A stretch of 64,000 bases of DNA, from contig CM061223.1 of the NCBI GenBank assembly GCA_030844895.1, forward strand, positions 34,257,435-34,321,434. Direction: 5' to 3'. Source of the DNA: Ambrosia x helenae (lineage: Eukaryota; Streptophyta; Magnoliopsida; Asterales; Asteraceae). Each line of letters starts with the position of its first letter. Positions within the stretch are counted from its first letter, which is position 1. The translations under genes were made by a program, and so were the position numbers. This document shows positions 10,858-21,104 of the stretch, piece by piece. Under the pieces are notes generated by a model, which searched no databases, was not told the origin of the DNA, and was given only the letters and a program-made list of their open reading frames with translations.

Positions 10858-10885
10858 TTGATGAAGCCAAAACCTTTCTAATTCT

Positions 10886-11714
10886 TTATTGTTTTCTTCT
10901 GTCATTCACAATCTTCCATATCCCTTTGAACATGGAATTCTTCAATTGATTAAGCTGCTCATCAGTGAGAGATCCCATTTGAGGTTCCAGATGTTGAATT
11001 GTAAGCAAGTCCTGAGTTGATAATTTCTTTAGTTCATTCAAGGACTTGTAGGTCTTGCTTGTAAGATCTCTCCTTGTCACTAATACTGAGTTGTCATCAG
11101 TAAAGGACCATCTGATGATCAGCACTTTAGACTTGTCAAAGTCTGAAGTATAGGGAACCATGCTGGTCCCTTGGGAAGTTCCTGAGTGTTGGATGTTTTC
11201 AATTTCAGTGACTCTCAGGTGGGATTCACTTCTTTCTTCTTGTTGCACCACATCAGGTAGTTTGAAAGTTGGTAAGTGATGTTCAGTAACTACCTTAGTG
11301 TGCAGTTTGTCTTTGATGGTCTTCTGGATTTGGTAGGCAAATGTAGAAGGATCCCTGAACTGTACCTTGGTAACCACACTCTGTCATGGTTAAGTGAATC
11401 TGAGTGTTTGGAAATTGGTCTGGGGCGTTTACATCATCCAAACCCAGCCTAATTGCCAAAGTAGCCGGTGTGATTGCCATTCTTCTCCCTTGGATGGTTG
11501 AGTTGAGGGAGATCACTTTGTTGTTCACCGTCACTGTCTCTGCGTTTGCCCAAAATTCATTTAGAGTTTCAGTGTGGATTGGAGGGTCGATGGTGAGGGC
11601 GGTGAAGTATTGGGATTTGATGACCAAATCAATGATATCGTCGTATTGGGACCAGGCTTCATGTTTTTCGAAGTAGCCTCTTTGATTGTGTCCCTGTTTC
11701 AGTATTAGAGCCAT
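10886..11714 (-). pseudogene. Copia-1 ORF3, internally deleted
   Basis: The extra ORF downstream of RNase H begins MALILKQGHNQRGYFEKHEAW at 11714. It keeps the N-terminal domain (NEFWANAETVTV, RRMAITPATLAIRLGLDDVN, ECGYQ) and then joins, out of frame, the C-terminal domain (RDPSTFAYQIQKTIKD ... LKNSMFKGIWKIVNDRRKQ). Compared with copia-2 (22796-26240), about 2.6 kb of the middle is missing, with the junction near 11375-11390. The function is unknown. No membrane segment or signal peptide is seen, so I do not call it an envelope-like gene. It resembles hypothetical proteins that I recall as abundant in Asteraceae annotations. Confidence 0.7.
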
Positions 11715-12167
11715 GTGGTTTGTGTATGTGTGGATCGAACAATGTTTTTGCAGGTTTAGGTCTTGAGAGTGTTTTGTGAGAGAGAAGGAGGGAATTTTTG
11801 CTTTTTGAAAGGATAAGTGTTGGAAAAGGTATTTATCAGAAGTTTATAACCGCCTAGGTCAAACTTCTGATGTGGGAAAAGTCTAATTTACCCTTTTTGA
11901 CCAAACTGCTGATGAAGAACAATTATCATCAGTAGTTCCCACTTTCTCTTCAGTAGTTGTTAACTGATGAGAATATTTTATAAATACTTTATTCATAACT
12001 TCTGAAGGTTATTTTATCAGAAGTTAATCATTTTTTCAGAAAAGATTCCCATACTGATGTTTTGTTCATCAGTAGTTTCTCTCTTGTTTGTGTTTCAGAA
12101 GTTTTCAGACTTAAAAACAGATGTAAGTGAAAAATGAAAATATGTGCAGAAAAATAAAAAGAAACAC
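11715..12167. other. Copia-1 untranslated spacer between RNase H and ORF3
   Basis: No coding region is visible. The spacer is dense in the motif ACT(A/T/G)CTGATGA and its complement (for example CATCAGTAGTT), about ten copies, and contains a TATA-like TTATAAATAC near 11977. It may carry a promoter or leader for ORF3; that is inference. Confidence 0.4.
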
Positions 12168-12815
12168 TTACAAATTTAGCATCCCAAGCATGGATACTAA
12201 CTTCTGAAATGTTGATGTGTCAAGGGGTTTAGTGAACATGTTAGCTATTTGATTAGCTGTTGCTACATGTTTCACTTCAATATTGCCTTTTTCATAGCAA
12301 TCTTTTATAAAATGATACCTAATTTCAATATGTTTGGTTTTTGAAAACTGAACAGGATTTTGAATGATGCTAATGGCAGATTTGCTGTCTACAAGCAATG
12401 GTGTCTTGGTCTCTTTGATTCCATAATCAAGAAGTTGATATTGGAGCCATTGTATCTGTGATGTACAACTTGCAGCTGTAATGTATTCAGCTTCAGCAGT
12501 TGAAGTTGCAACAGATGTTTGTTTCTTTGATTACCAGGACACTAGACAGTTTCCCAAGAATTGACAACCACCAGATGTTGATTTTCTTGACATTTTACAC
12601 CCTGCATAGTCACTATCTGAAAAAGCTGATAACTTGGTATTGCTTGAAGCAGGATACCAAATTCCAAGTGTTGGAGTTCTTTTCAGATATCTGAAGATTC
12701 TTTTGACTGCAATGAGGTGTGATTCCCCAGGAGCTGATTGATATCTAGCACAGACACATGTTGAAAACATAATATCTGGTCTAGAAGCAGTTAGATATAA
12801 AAGGGAACCTATCAT
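12168..12815 (-). pseudogene. Copia-1 RNase H domain
   Basis: This is the C-terminal part of pol in a shifted frame. It starts MIGSLLYLTASRPDI and carries the RNase H signature SDSDYAGCK, the TAEAEY segment, DSKSAISI and KHIEIRYHFIKD, ending FQKLVSMLGMLNL and TAA at 12168. One in-frame TAA at 12528-12530 stands where copia-2 has a Gln codon (CAA), a single C-to-T type change. With only one frameshift and one stop relative to an intact gene, this domain decayed recently. Confidence 0.88.
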
Positions 12816-15472
12816 CTATACATGGTTTGATCAACCTGTTTTCCTTGATCATCTGGTTCGACTTGTGTGGTTGGTGTCATGGGAGTGGAACATGATTTAC
12901 AGTTTTGTAAAGAAAATTTGTTCAATAATTCTTTAACATATTTTGATTGATGTATAAAAGTTCCATTTGTTTGTTGTTTAATCTGCAGTCTCAGAAAGTA
13001 CTGCAATTCTCCCATTGTACTCATCTCAAATTTTGATTGCATGAGTTTCTTAAATTCATCACACAGTTTTGTGTTTGTTGAACCAAATATGATATCATCA
13101 ACATATATTTGAACAAGTAAGACATGATTTCCAACATGTTTTATGAAAAGAGTTTTATCAATGGAGCCTCTTGTGAAGTTATTTTTGAGCAAAAAGTTAG
13201 AAAGTGTTTCATACCAGGCTCTTGGAGCCTGTTTGAGCCCATAAAGAGCTTTGTCTAGCTTGTACACCCACTCAGGATGAGAAGGATCCTCAAACCCAGG
13301 TGGCTGACAGACATATACTTCCTCTTTTATTTTTCCATACAAAAATGCACTTTTAACATCCATTTGAAAAACTTTGATTTTGTTGGAAATGGCATAGGCC
13401 AGAAATAACCTGATGGCTTCAAGCCTTGCAACTAGAGCAAAGGTTTCATCATAATCAATTCCTTCTTCTTGAGAGTAACCTTGTACTACCAGTCTTGCCT
13501 TGTTCTTTATAATCATACCAGCTTCATCTTGTTTGTTCCTAAAAACCCATCTTGTCCCAATTGGTAGCTTGTTTGGTGGTAAGGGACAGATTTCCCAAAC
13601 CTGTTGCTTCTTGAACTGAAGTAACTCATCTTGCATAGCTTCCACCCAATTGTTGTCTTTGAGGGCTTCTTGGTACTTCTTAGGTTCCAACTGAGAAATG
13701 AATGCTGAGAAGAAGCAAAAGTTGGAAAGCTGGTTTCTTGTAAGAACACCTGATGCAATATCACCCATGATTTGTTCAAGTGGATGATCTTTGTGTTCAA
13801 TCAGTTGTTGTAAACCACTGACAGGTGCAGGTGGCTCTTGTACTTCATCAAACAAAACACTGAGGTTTATAATGTCTGGTTCAGTAGTTTCAGTGTCTTC
13901 AGTAGTTTTAGGTGCTGAAGCAGATGTTTGAGTTTGTACATCAGTAGTTGTTGAATTAGAAGTTTGTGAAACTTCTGATGGTTTGGTTGATTTAATGACT
14001 GTATTAGGAGTCCATGGTGCTGGATCCTCATCATCAAACCTTTGATCACCATAATAAGTAGGTTTAGATGAATTAACAGTCTTTTCAGGTCCAAAATGAA
14101 AGCTGTCAAGGTCAAAAAGTTCAGCAGGATGTGCTGGAATAAGAGTGTGTTTTGACTCATTGAACTTGACATTCAGTGTTTCATCTACTATCCTGGTTCT
14201 TGACTTAAAAACCTTGTAGGCTTTTCTAGTGGAAAAGTAACCAAGAAAGTAACCTAAATCAACTTTAGCAGCAAACTTTGAAATAGAGTCTTTGATGTTT
14301 AGAATGAAACATTGACATCCAAAAGCCCTGAAAAATGAGATAAGGGGCTTTATGCCATGAAGAACTTCATAGGCAGTCTTGGAGTGTCTCTTGTTGACAA
14401 GGACTCTATTTTGAACATAACATGCAGTGTTAACTGCTTCTGCCCAAAAATATAATGGTAGGCCATAATCATCTAACATTGTTCTTGCTCCTTCAATTAA
14501 GGTTCTGTTCTTCCTTTCTACTACACCATTTTGTTAAGGAGTTCTGGGAACATTGAATTGTCTAATAATCCCTTTAGACAAATAGAATTCATCCAGAGTT
14601 TTGTTCCTGAACTCTGTCCCATTGTCACTTCTAATGGCTTTGACAGACAGAGAATATTGTTTCTCTACTTGTAGAATGAAGAACTTGATGATTTCAGCAG
14701 CCTCATCCTTGGAAAATAAGAAGAATACCCATGTAAATCTTGAATAGTCATCAATGATGACCAGGCAGTACTTCTTCTTACCAAGGCTCATGATTTTTAC
14801 AGGCCCAAATAAGTCCATATGGAGTAGTTGAAGACATGCAGTTGTTTTTGATTCTTCAATAGACTTATAGGAGGACTTATGTTGTTTTCCCTTCAAACAG
14901 GATACACAGTGTTCTTGACACTGGTATACCTTCAAAGGTAGACCTCTGACCAAGCCCATTTTTGTGACTTTATTTATGGTTTTAAAGTTCACATGGCCAA
15001 GTCTCCTGTGCCAGAGATTAGTCTCTGAAGTGGATGCCTTTGAGAAGAAACAGGCAGTGTTGTTCAGTACTTTGTCCTTTTCAATGTCCACTGCATAGAC
15101 ATTGCCACATCTTTTGGCTATCAACAAAGTATGATCTTCAATGATCTTCTCTATCAACTTCTGGCCTTCTGGTGATATGATCTTGCATGCTGTCTTTGTG
15201 AAAAAGTAAGAATATCCTTTATCACACATTTGTGACACACTCAGCAAGTTGTACTCAAGGTTTTCAACCAGATTGACCTTGTCAAACTGTATTTTGCCAG
15301 AGGAGACATTGCCATGTCCTAGCACATATCCCGTAGCATTGTTCCCAAAGGATACAGATCCTTCTCTTTGACTGATAATATTGTTTATCAGGGATCTGCA
15401 TCCAGTCATGTGCATTAAGCCTCCACTATCAACATACCAAATGCTATTTAAGCCTCTGGAAACTCTCTGCAC
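12812..15472 (-). pseudogene. Copia-1 pol: protease, integrase, reverse transcriptase
   Basis: One frame runs from 15472 to 12812 and is broken only by TAA at 14534-14536, where related sequence in copia-2 has Glu. Domains in order are the aspartic protease motif WYVDSGGLMHMTG (residues 12-24), the integrase zinc finger (LWHRRLGH ... HCVSCLKGKQH), and the integrase catalytic residues in HMDLFGPV, IRSDNGTEF and, after the stop, VVERKNRTL. Then come LPIGTRWVFRNK, QMDVKSAFLYGKI and ALYGLKQAPRAWYE, and the catalytic YVDD at 13094-13105. A one-base loss just before 12812 shifts RNase H out of frame. Encapsidated cytoplasmic replication is the known role of this family. Confidence 0.9.
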
Positions 15473-15483
15473 AAGATAGCAAA

Positions 15484-18059
15484 TTAGTTAGATTTGGGAA
15501 CCCAAGCCAGTTTGGCTTTGGGTTTGCTCTTGAGAACATTTACAGTTTGTTCTTGACCAAGTTGAGGAATCCATGTCTTTTTGGCAATGGATTTTTCATT
15601 AAGAGCAATGGTGGTATCATTTTGAGGACCACCATCAACTTTGGTCATCAGTAGTTGTACCATGTTCATGAGATCTTTAATCTCAGTAGTTTGTGAAACT
15701 GCTGATGATTTAGGTCTAACTACTGAAAGAGAATTTTGAGAAAAAGATTTTTGTTGAGATTTTGTCTTTTTCTGAGAAAAGGTGTTTACTGGTTGTTGTT
15801 TCTTGGGAGGAAAAGTTTCTACAAAATCATTTCTGATTTGTTTTCCCACAACCAGTTATTGAATTTTCTTGTTGTACTGAATACCTTTTCTGTATCTGCG
15901 AAATCCTGTCTTGAGGTTGAACAGACCACAGATTTCACATTCTTTTATCTTTTCTTTTAAAGACAAGTTTCTGACTGTATTGATTGGTTTTAGGTCATCA
16001 GTAGTTTTCAGGTTCTCAACTCCTGATGTAGTTGAAACTACTGATGGCTTAATGTCAGATTTTATCAGTACTTCTGAAGAACTTTCTTTGTGAGTTTTTT
16101 AGAAAGTTTTCATGGAAAGATGTGCATTCTTTCTCTTCAGAAGTTTCACCTGAAACAATTTTTCTCCCATCTACAGTAGTTTTGGGGAAAAATCTGTTGG
16201 TGTTTCAGTGTGATTGTACCCTATGCCAAACCTAACATTTGAAGCACTTTGTTTGTTTAGCAATAGTTGGTACCCCTTACAAGATTCAACCCATTTTTCA
16301 CAAGTGACCTTGGTGTCAGCAAGGTCTTGTCTGACATTTCCTAGGTCATTTATCATGATTTTAATTTGTGCTTGGGTTTCAATAGCAGTGTTAGTTAATT
16401 TAGAAACTTCTTTTGTTTTTGCAGAAAGTTTTCTTTCTAAATCACATTTCATCTGAGTGAATTTTCTCTCAGAGTCATTTGCTTTACCTTGTAAGTGCAC
16501 ATTAGTCTCTCTTATGAGAGCAAAAGATTCTTTACAAGAAGTTGAACAAAGTTTTGTCAAAGATTCTTTTGATACCTGTGACAAGGAAGATTTTGAGGTG
16601 CATCCCTCAAATGCCATCAAGGCAAAGTTCTTTCTGCCATTGTCAGGCTCTCCCCAGTTGATGTCAAACATCTTGTTGTCTGCATCAGGGTTACACTCAG
16701 TAGTGTCAAAAGGAAGACTGCTCCAGTCAACATACCTTTGAAGTAAATAAACTTTGTTGTGAGGGTTGCTGAGTCTGTGAAGGTGGTTGAGCAGCTGGAA
16801 AGGGAGGGATTGATTGTTGGCACTGCATCTGTTGAGCAGGCATCTGTACATATTGTACTTGTGGCACATATTGGTGTTGTGGAGCTTGTGCCTGTACAAA
16901 ATGTGCACTCCCTTGTGTTCCATTATTCCTATTATAACTGGGGTTAAAATTATTTCCAGAATGAGATTGGTTAAAGCTAGAGCTTCTACACTCTCTAGCA
17001 AAGTGTCCCAACTTTTGACACTTGTGACATCTAAGTTTAGATTTGTCAAAACCAATTTTTGTGGAACTGTTGAGTCCTGGAAATTTCCTTCCTGACCTTT
17101 TGTAAAATTTGTTTGTTTTTATACTCAACATGGCCAGTTGGTGTAGAATATCCATTTCTTCCAAGTCATCACTGCTGAAAATTTTTAAATCATCCATGAT
17201 AAAACACATGTTATCAGCAGTTTGACTAAAATCATTATTGTCATAACCTGGGAATGATCTTTCAGATGAGATCCCAGCAGTTATGTCAATATGGTCAAAA
17301 GATCCAAAACTATTTGAACAAGTTGGTGAGTCTTGTCCCAATAGTGCTGTACTACCTGGTAGATAGTCATCAGCAACTTTACCAGAACTTTTTCTTTTGA
17401 GCAATTTCTCTTTCAAAAGTAAGTAATCTCCCATGTAGTTTTGTAAGAGTGAGGGAGCTAAAATCTGGTGATGATCTTAAGACTATAGAGTAAGTTTCCC
17501 ATTTTTCAGGTAAAGACCTTAAAAATCTATGAAGCATAGATACAGTTGTGTAGGTCTGACCATTTAATTTTAGCTCAAATATTAATGAGGAGAATCTTTC
17601 AAATTGTTGAGTTAAAGTTTCCCCATTAATGTGAGCAAAAGTTTCATATTTTTGAGCCAGGATTTCTCTGGTGTTGGCAATCACCTCTTTAGTTCCTCCA
17701 AACTGTTCTTTGAGGCAGTCCCAAAGCTCTTTGGCACTATCACAATGTAATAGGCCAGAGTAGATTTCATTTGGGAGTGCCATTGCCAACATAGAGAAAG
17801 CTTTAGCATCAAGCTCAAGTTTTAGAAAATCATCCTCTGTATAGTCTTTTGGGTCTTTTGGTATTTCTTCTTTAGTTTCAAGATTGATATTTACTGTAAG
17901 ATTGATATTTACTGGTTTATGAGGACCATATATAACAGATTTACAGCAACCTGTGTTGGTTTGTGATAAGGTATGTGCCATTCTCCTTTGCCAGATATTG
18001 TATTCATTTCTTACTAGCATAGAAGGTTTGTTGGCAGAACCAGTATTATGAGGATCCAT
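15484..18059 (-). pseudogene. Copia-1 gag
   Basis: The capsid/nucleocapsid protein begins with ATG at 18059 (MDPHNTGSANKPSMLVRNEY). The N-terminal part is a UBN2-type copia gag domain with LWDCLKEQFGG and the FLRSLPEKWE segment. A CCHC zinc knuckle, CHKCQKLGHFAREC, lies near 17025-16985. It is followed by a Q/P-rich stretch, a predicted coiled coil (ERKFTQMKCDLERKLSAKTK onward, about 16480-16300) and a basic tail ending with TAG near 15488. Frameshifts near 17400, 16745 and 15480, and stops near 16170 and 15850, break the frame. A gag with a long coiled-coil extension is unusual for short copia lineages and fits Sirevirus-like elements. Confidence 0.82.
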
Positions 18060-18201
18060 TTTAAAGAGTATTGATTTGTCAAATATCTCTTAAAGTGATG
18101 GATATTGATAAAAGTGAACTTTTAATCCTTTATTGAATATCAATAAGAGCCTGTGTCTGATTCTCAATGTGTTAGATTGATATGTGATCAGGTAAACCAG
18201 T

Positions 18202-18213
18202 GCTCTGATACCA
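18202..18213 (-). promoter_or_regulatory. Copia-1 primer-binding site (initiator Met-tRNA)
   Basis: On the minus strand TGGTATCAGAGC lies two bases after the 5' LTR end. This is the standard copia primer site, complementary to the 3' end of initiator tRNA-Met. Confidence 0.9.
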
Positions 18214-18215
18214 AT

Positions 18216-18894
18216 TGTTGGATCAATATTGCTCTTTGTATGAACTTGCTAGTGAACACTTAAGTGTTTAGCAAGTTCTTTATCAGTTATAGCACAGTGG
18301 AATGTTTTAAGTTAAAGCTACACTTATCAACAGGAGTTATTACTCCCCCTGGATGTTTGATTAAAACTAAAGACAAGTATTTAATGAGAATCTAAGTATT
18401 GAATGAGAATGAATACTTAAACAGATTCTCAATAAATGAAATGGAAATAACAATGATAAGCTTTGAAGGATTTTTGTATTAAAAATCAATGTCTAAAACA
18501 GAGGGATGAACCCATATATTTATAGACTTTACAAATACATGAACCTTGCCAAAAAGCAAGTTCAGAAACAAGTTGTAGTCTTGGAACTTGTACATAAAGT
18601 TAAAGTAATACTAAACTAATAAACTACTGAAACATAAGGCGGTGGAAAGATTCTTGAACAAGTGCTGATGAATGACAAACTACTGATGAGTAGTTTGTCT
18701 TCAGTAGTTCTTCAGTGAACTGTCTGGTTTGGACTTCAGAACTTCTGATGCATTTCTTCTTCAGTACTTGTAGAATCCTTCTTCAGTACTTTTGTCTTCT
18801 TTCTTCAGTAGTTCTATACTTAGAATATATTTGACAAAAGTGAATTATACTTAGGTTTCCAAAAGTGATTTCACCAATCCTCTTTGTCCTAACA
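18216..18894 (-). repeat. Copia-1 5' LTR
   Basis: It starts TGTTGGATCAATATTG and ends TCCTAACA on the plus strand, immediately followed by the TSD GAAGC. A TATA-like CTATAAATAT lies at 18515-18524 on the minus strand. The region upstream of the TATA box is packed with ACTACTGA/TCAGTAGT-type motifs. Confidence 0.85.
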
Positions 18895-19557
18895 GAAGCA
18901 AACATGTTTCGAAAAAATTGATAAATATGTTTCTTAACCAAAGTTGGTTTAGAAATCCAAATCCCATCGACCAATAAACCCGGAATATTATTTTTTTGCC
19001 TTCCTCCCATTTACCACACAATGAAAAAAGGGCGAATTTTCATCACCACTATTCGCCCAATGGATACGAGATTTTTGTTTAACATCAAGAGACCGAAGGT
19101 GCTCAATCCAACTCACACCTTTTTTACATTCTTCATAAACCCATAATTCCTCTTCTTCCAAATCGCCGTTCTCCATTTTAGATTCCAATCGATTTATATC
19201 GGACTTCATTTCAGAATATTCAACCCCTTCTTTATCATTTACTTCTTTCCACCATTCTTTTATAACCTCCCGAATCCTTATAAATTTATTAGCAATCACC
19301 ACATCAGGAGAGCCTTGAAATAACTCACTATCCAAAGTATTAACAATTAGATATTCACACCCATCCCATTCCAACCAGGAATTATACCATCGAAAAGGCT
19401 TCGGCCCAAAATTGGAATCCACCAATGATAATAATAACAGACAATGATCGGATCTTTCCCTCGGTAATGCTCTGAACACCGCTAACGGCCATTTATTCAA
19501 AAAAATCTTGGCAGACAAGAATACGATCAATCTTGCTAAACTTAAAGCCTTTATCAC
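18895..19557 (-). pseudogene. LINE endonuclease end and linker to RT
   Basis: This is the upstream coding part of the LINE on the minus strand. Near its start it shows LPRERSDHCLLLLS, the conserved SDHCP-like motif that closes the apurinic endonuclease domain of plant L1 elements. A charged linker follows with KQKSRIHWANSGDENSPFFH, a hallmark of the endonuclease-RT linker (W..GD.N..FFH). Frameshifts near 19507 and 19000 break the frame. The last residues before the copia-1 insertion read FFRNMFAS at about 18920-18895. The upstream part of the endonuclease is missing. Confidence 0.75.
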
Positions 19558-19567
19558 TCCTAACCAT

Positions 19568-20092
19568 GAGAATCAAAGTAATGAATGAATATAACAGTAA
19601 ATGCTTTGAATGATTCTCAAAATATATTAGAAATGTTAACTACAAAAGCTTGTCTAAAATAGTGGGATAAACCCCTCTATTTATAAACTGGTTAATACGT
19701 ACATGAGAAGTATTCAAAACAATATAATAATACTATAACAAGCTGTAATATTGGAAATTGTACAAAGACTTTAACAAAACTATTATAATACTAAACTACT
19801 GAAGTGTAATGGCGGTGGGAAGCTTCCAAAGAACTGCTGATGAGTGACAAACTTCTGATGAGTAATCTTCAGGAGTTTGTCTTTAGTAGTTGTTCTTCAG
19901 ATGTTTGTATGTTCATCTTGATCAGAACTTCTAATCTTTACTCTTCAACACTTGTTGTCAGCTTCTTCAGTACTTGTTATCTTCTTCTTTAGCAGTTTCT
20001 ATACTTAGAAAACATTGTCGAAATATGATTAAGACTAAGGATCTAAAAGTGGCTTTGTCAATCCTTTTTAACCTTTAAAAAAAAAAAAAAAA
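19568..20092 (-). repeat. Right part of the old copia LTR split by the LINE
   Basis: From GAGAATCAAAGTAATGA onward the sequence follows the copia-1/copia-2 LTR family (TCTATTTATA, GGCGGTGGGAAGCTTCCA, CTTTGTCAATCCT). It ends in an A run where the others read CCCTACA. The probable TSD AAAAC is at 20093-20097, matching 4952-4956. About 70 bases between the two halves are absent. No internal region accompanies it, so it behaves as a solo LTR. Confidence 0.65.
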
Positions 20093-20829
20093 AAAACTTG
20101 ACCCCACTACCCACTGGTTTTTATTTTAAATAATTTTTACTAAATATAAAAATTTATAAACGTTTTACTAAATAAAAGTTAGATTATAAACGTCTTACCA
20201 AATAAAAATATTTTAGTTTACTAGTAAGCTACTACCCAATTGTTAATTTAATTTAAAAAATAGGTCAACTATCAAAACTTCAAAAGACTTTGTATTTATT
20301 ATGGCTTTTCATATCTACACACCCCCTCACTTATCTACACACTCTGACATATTCATATGGGGCGTATGGTATCATACACCCCACATAGCTTTCACTTTAT
20401 TGACTTTTGTGCCAGCAATCATTGGATGCCAAATTAACCAACCTATATGCCCCATATGACACCATACGCTCCATATGCTATGTCTGGAAGTTTTTTTTAG
20501 AAGAAACTATGGTTTTCTTTGGTTGGCACGTTTATTTTTTTTTTAATTTTAAGCGTTCAGTATACGACATGGATATGTTACGAGTTATACTTTGTAAAAA
20601 ACGTTACAATTTAGTTTTTAACGACATACACATGTTTTTTTTATTTTAAATATCTTACAAACAACTTATACGTTTAACTTAGTAAATAATACGACATTTT
20701 AGATGTTTGTTGTTTATTATTAACATATTTAACAAGTTTATCCAAATTTTAAGCAACAAACCAAATCACACCAAGACAAACATACTATAAATAACAATAC
20801 ACAACCAAAATATAAAACATCCATTACTT

Positions 20830-21071
20830 ACATATGGGGCGTATGGTTTCACAGGAGGCATATACAGGTACGAGGTGACATCTCTGACATAGAAACTTGT
20901 GCCTAGTACTTCTATATGCTTCATATGAGGTCATATGAGACATATGACCTACATATGGGGCATATGGTGTCATAGGAGGTGTATACAGGTACGAGGTGAC
21001 ATCTCTGACCTAAAAAATTGTGCCTAGTACTTCTATATGCCTCGTATGAGGTCATATGAGGCGTATATAAA
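20830..21071 (+). repeat. Tandem duplication, 121 bp unit
   Basis: Copies at 20830-20950 and 20951-21071 share GGTACGAGGTGACATCTCTG and GTGCCTAGTACTTCTATATG, with about a dozen differences. Confidence 0.85.
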
Positions 21072-21076
21072 AGCAA

Positions 21077-21104
21077 ATGGGGCGTATGGTATCATACGCC
21101 CCAT
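21077..21104. repeat. Perfect 12 bp palindrome arms
   Basis: ATGGGGCGTATG (21077-21088) and CATACGCCCCAT (21093-21104) flank GTAT. Imperfect versions of the same palindrome lie near 20357-20385 and 21168-21205. Confidence 0.85.

Larger units (their letters stand above)
10183..18894 (-). mobile_element. Copia-1, nearly complete Ty1/copia element with extra ORF3
   Basis: An 8.7 kb element is bounded by LTRs at 10183-10845 and 18216-18894 and by the TSD GAAGC (10178-10182 and 18895-18899). In minus orientation the order is 5' LTR, Met-tRNA primer site, gag with zinc knuckle and coiled coil, protease, integrase, reverse transcriptase, RNase H, ORF3, purine tract, 3' LTR. The LTRs differ by roughly a dozen substitutions over about 620 aligned bases by eye, so insertion is fairly recent. 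The long gag and extra 3' ORF suggest a Sirevirus-like lineage; this is inference. Coding is broken by a few frameshifts and nonsense changes. Confidence 0.9.
5048..19567 (-). mobile_element. 5'-truncated L1-type LINE with two nested insertions
   Basis: Reading the minus strand, the element starts inside the end of the endonuclease domain near 19567. It continues through reverse transcriptase and a C-terminal zinc-binding domain and ends in a 25-base A tract (T run 5048-5072), with AATAAA just upstream. It is interrupted by a solo LTR at 6557-9164 and by copia-1 at 10183-18894. Without these and their TSD copies it is about 3.2 kb. At both sites the LINE protein reads on once the insert and one TSD copy are ignored: CGCK joins HGTMPF, and FFRNMFAS joins NVSGRP. 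No LINE TSD was found. About 70 bases of the host LTR are missing at the 5' junction, suggesting a target deletion. Confidence 0.85.

Noticed and set aside
18783..19010. Open frame apparently continuing the LINE protein through GEITFGNLSIIHF
   Set aside because: The part left of 18894 is copia-1 LTR sequence. The true LINE continuation after FFRNMFAS lies at 10177 on the other side of copia-1.
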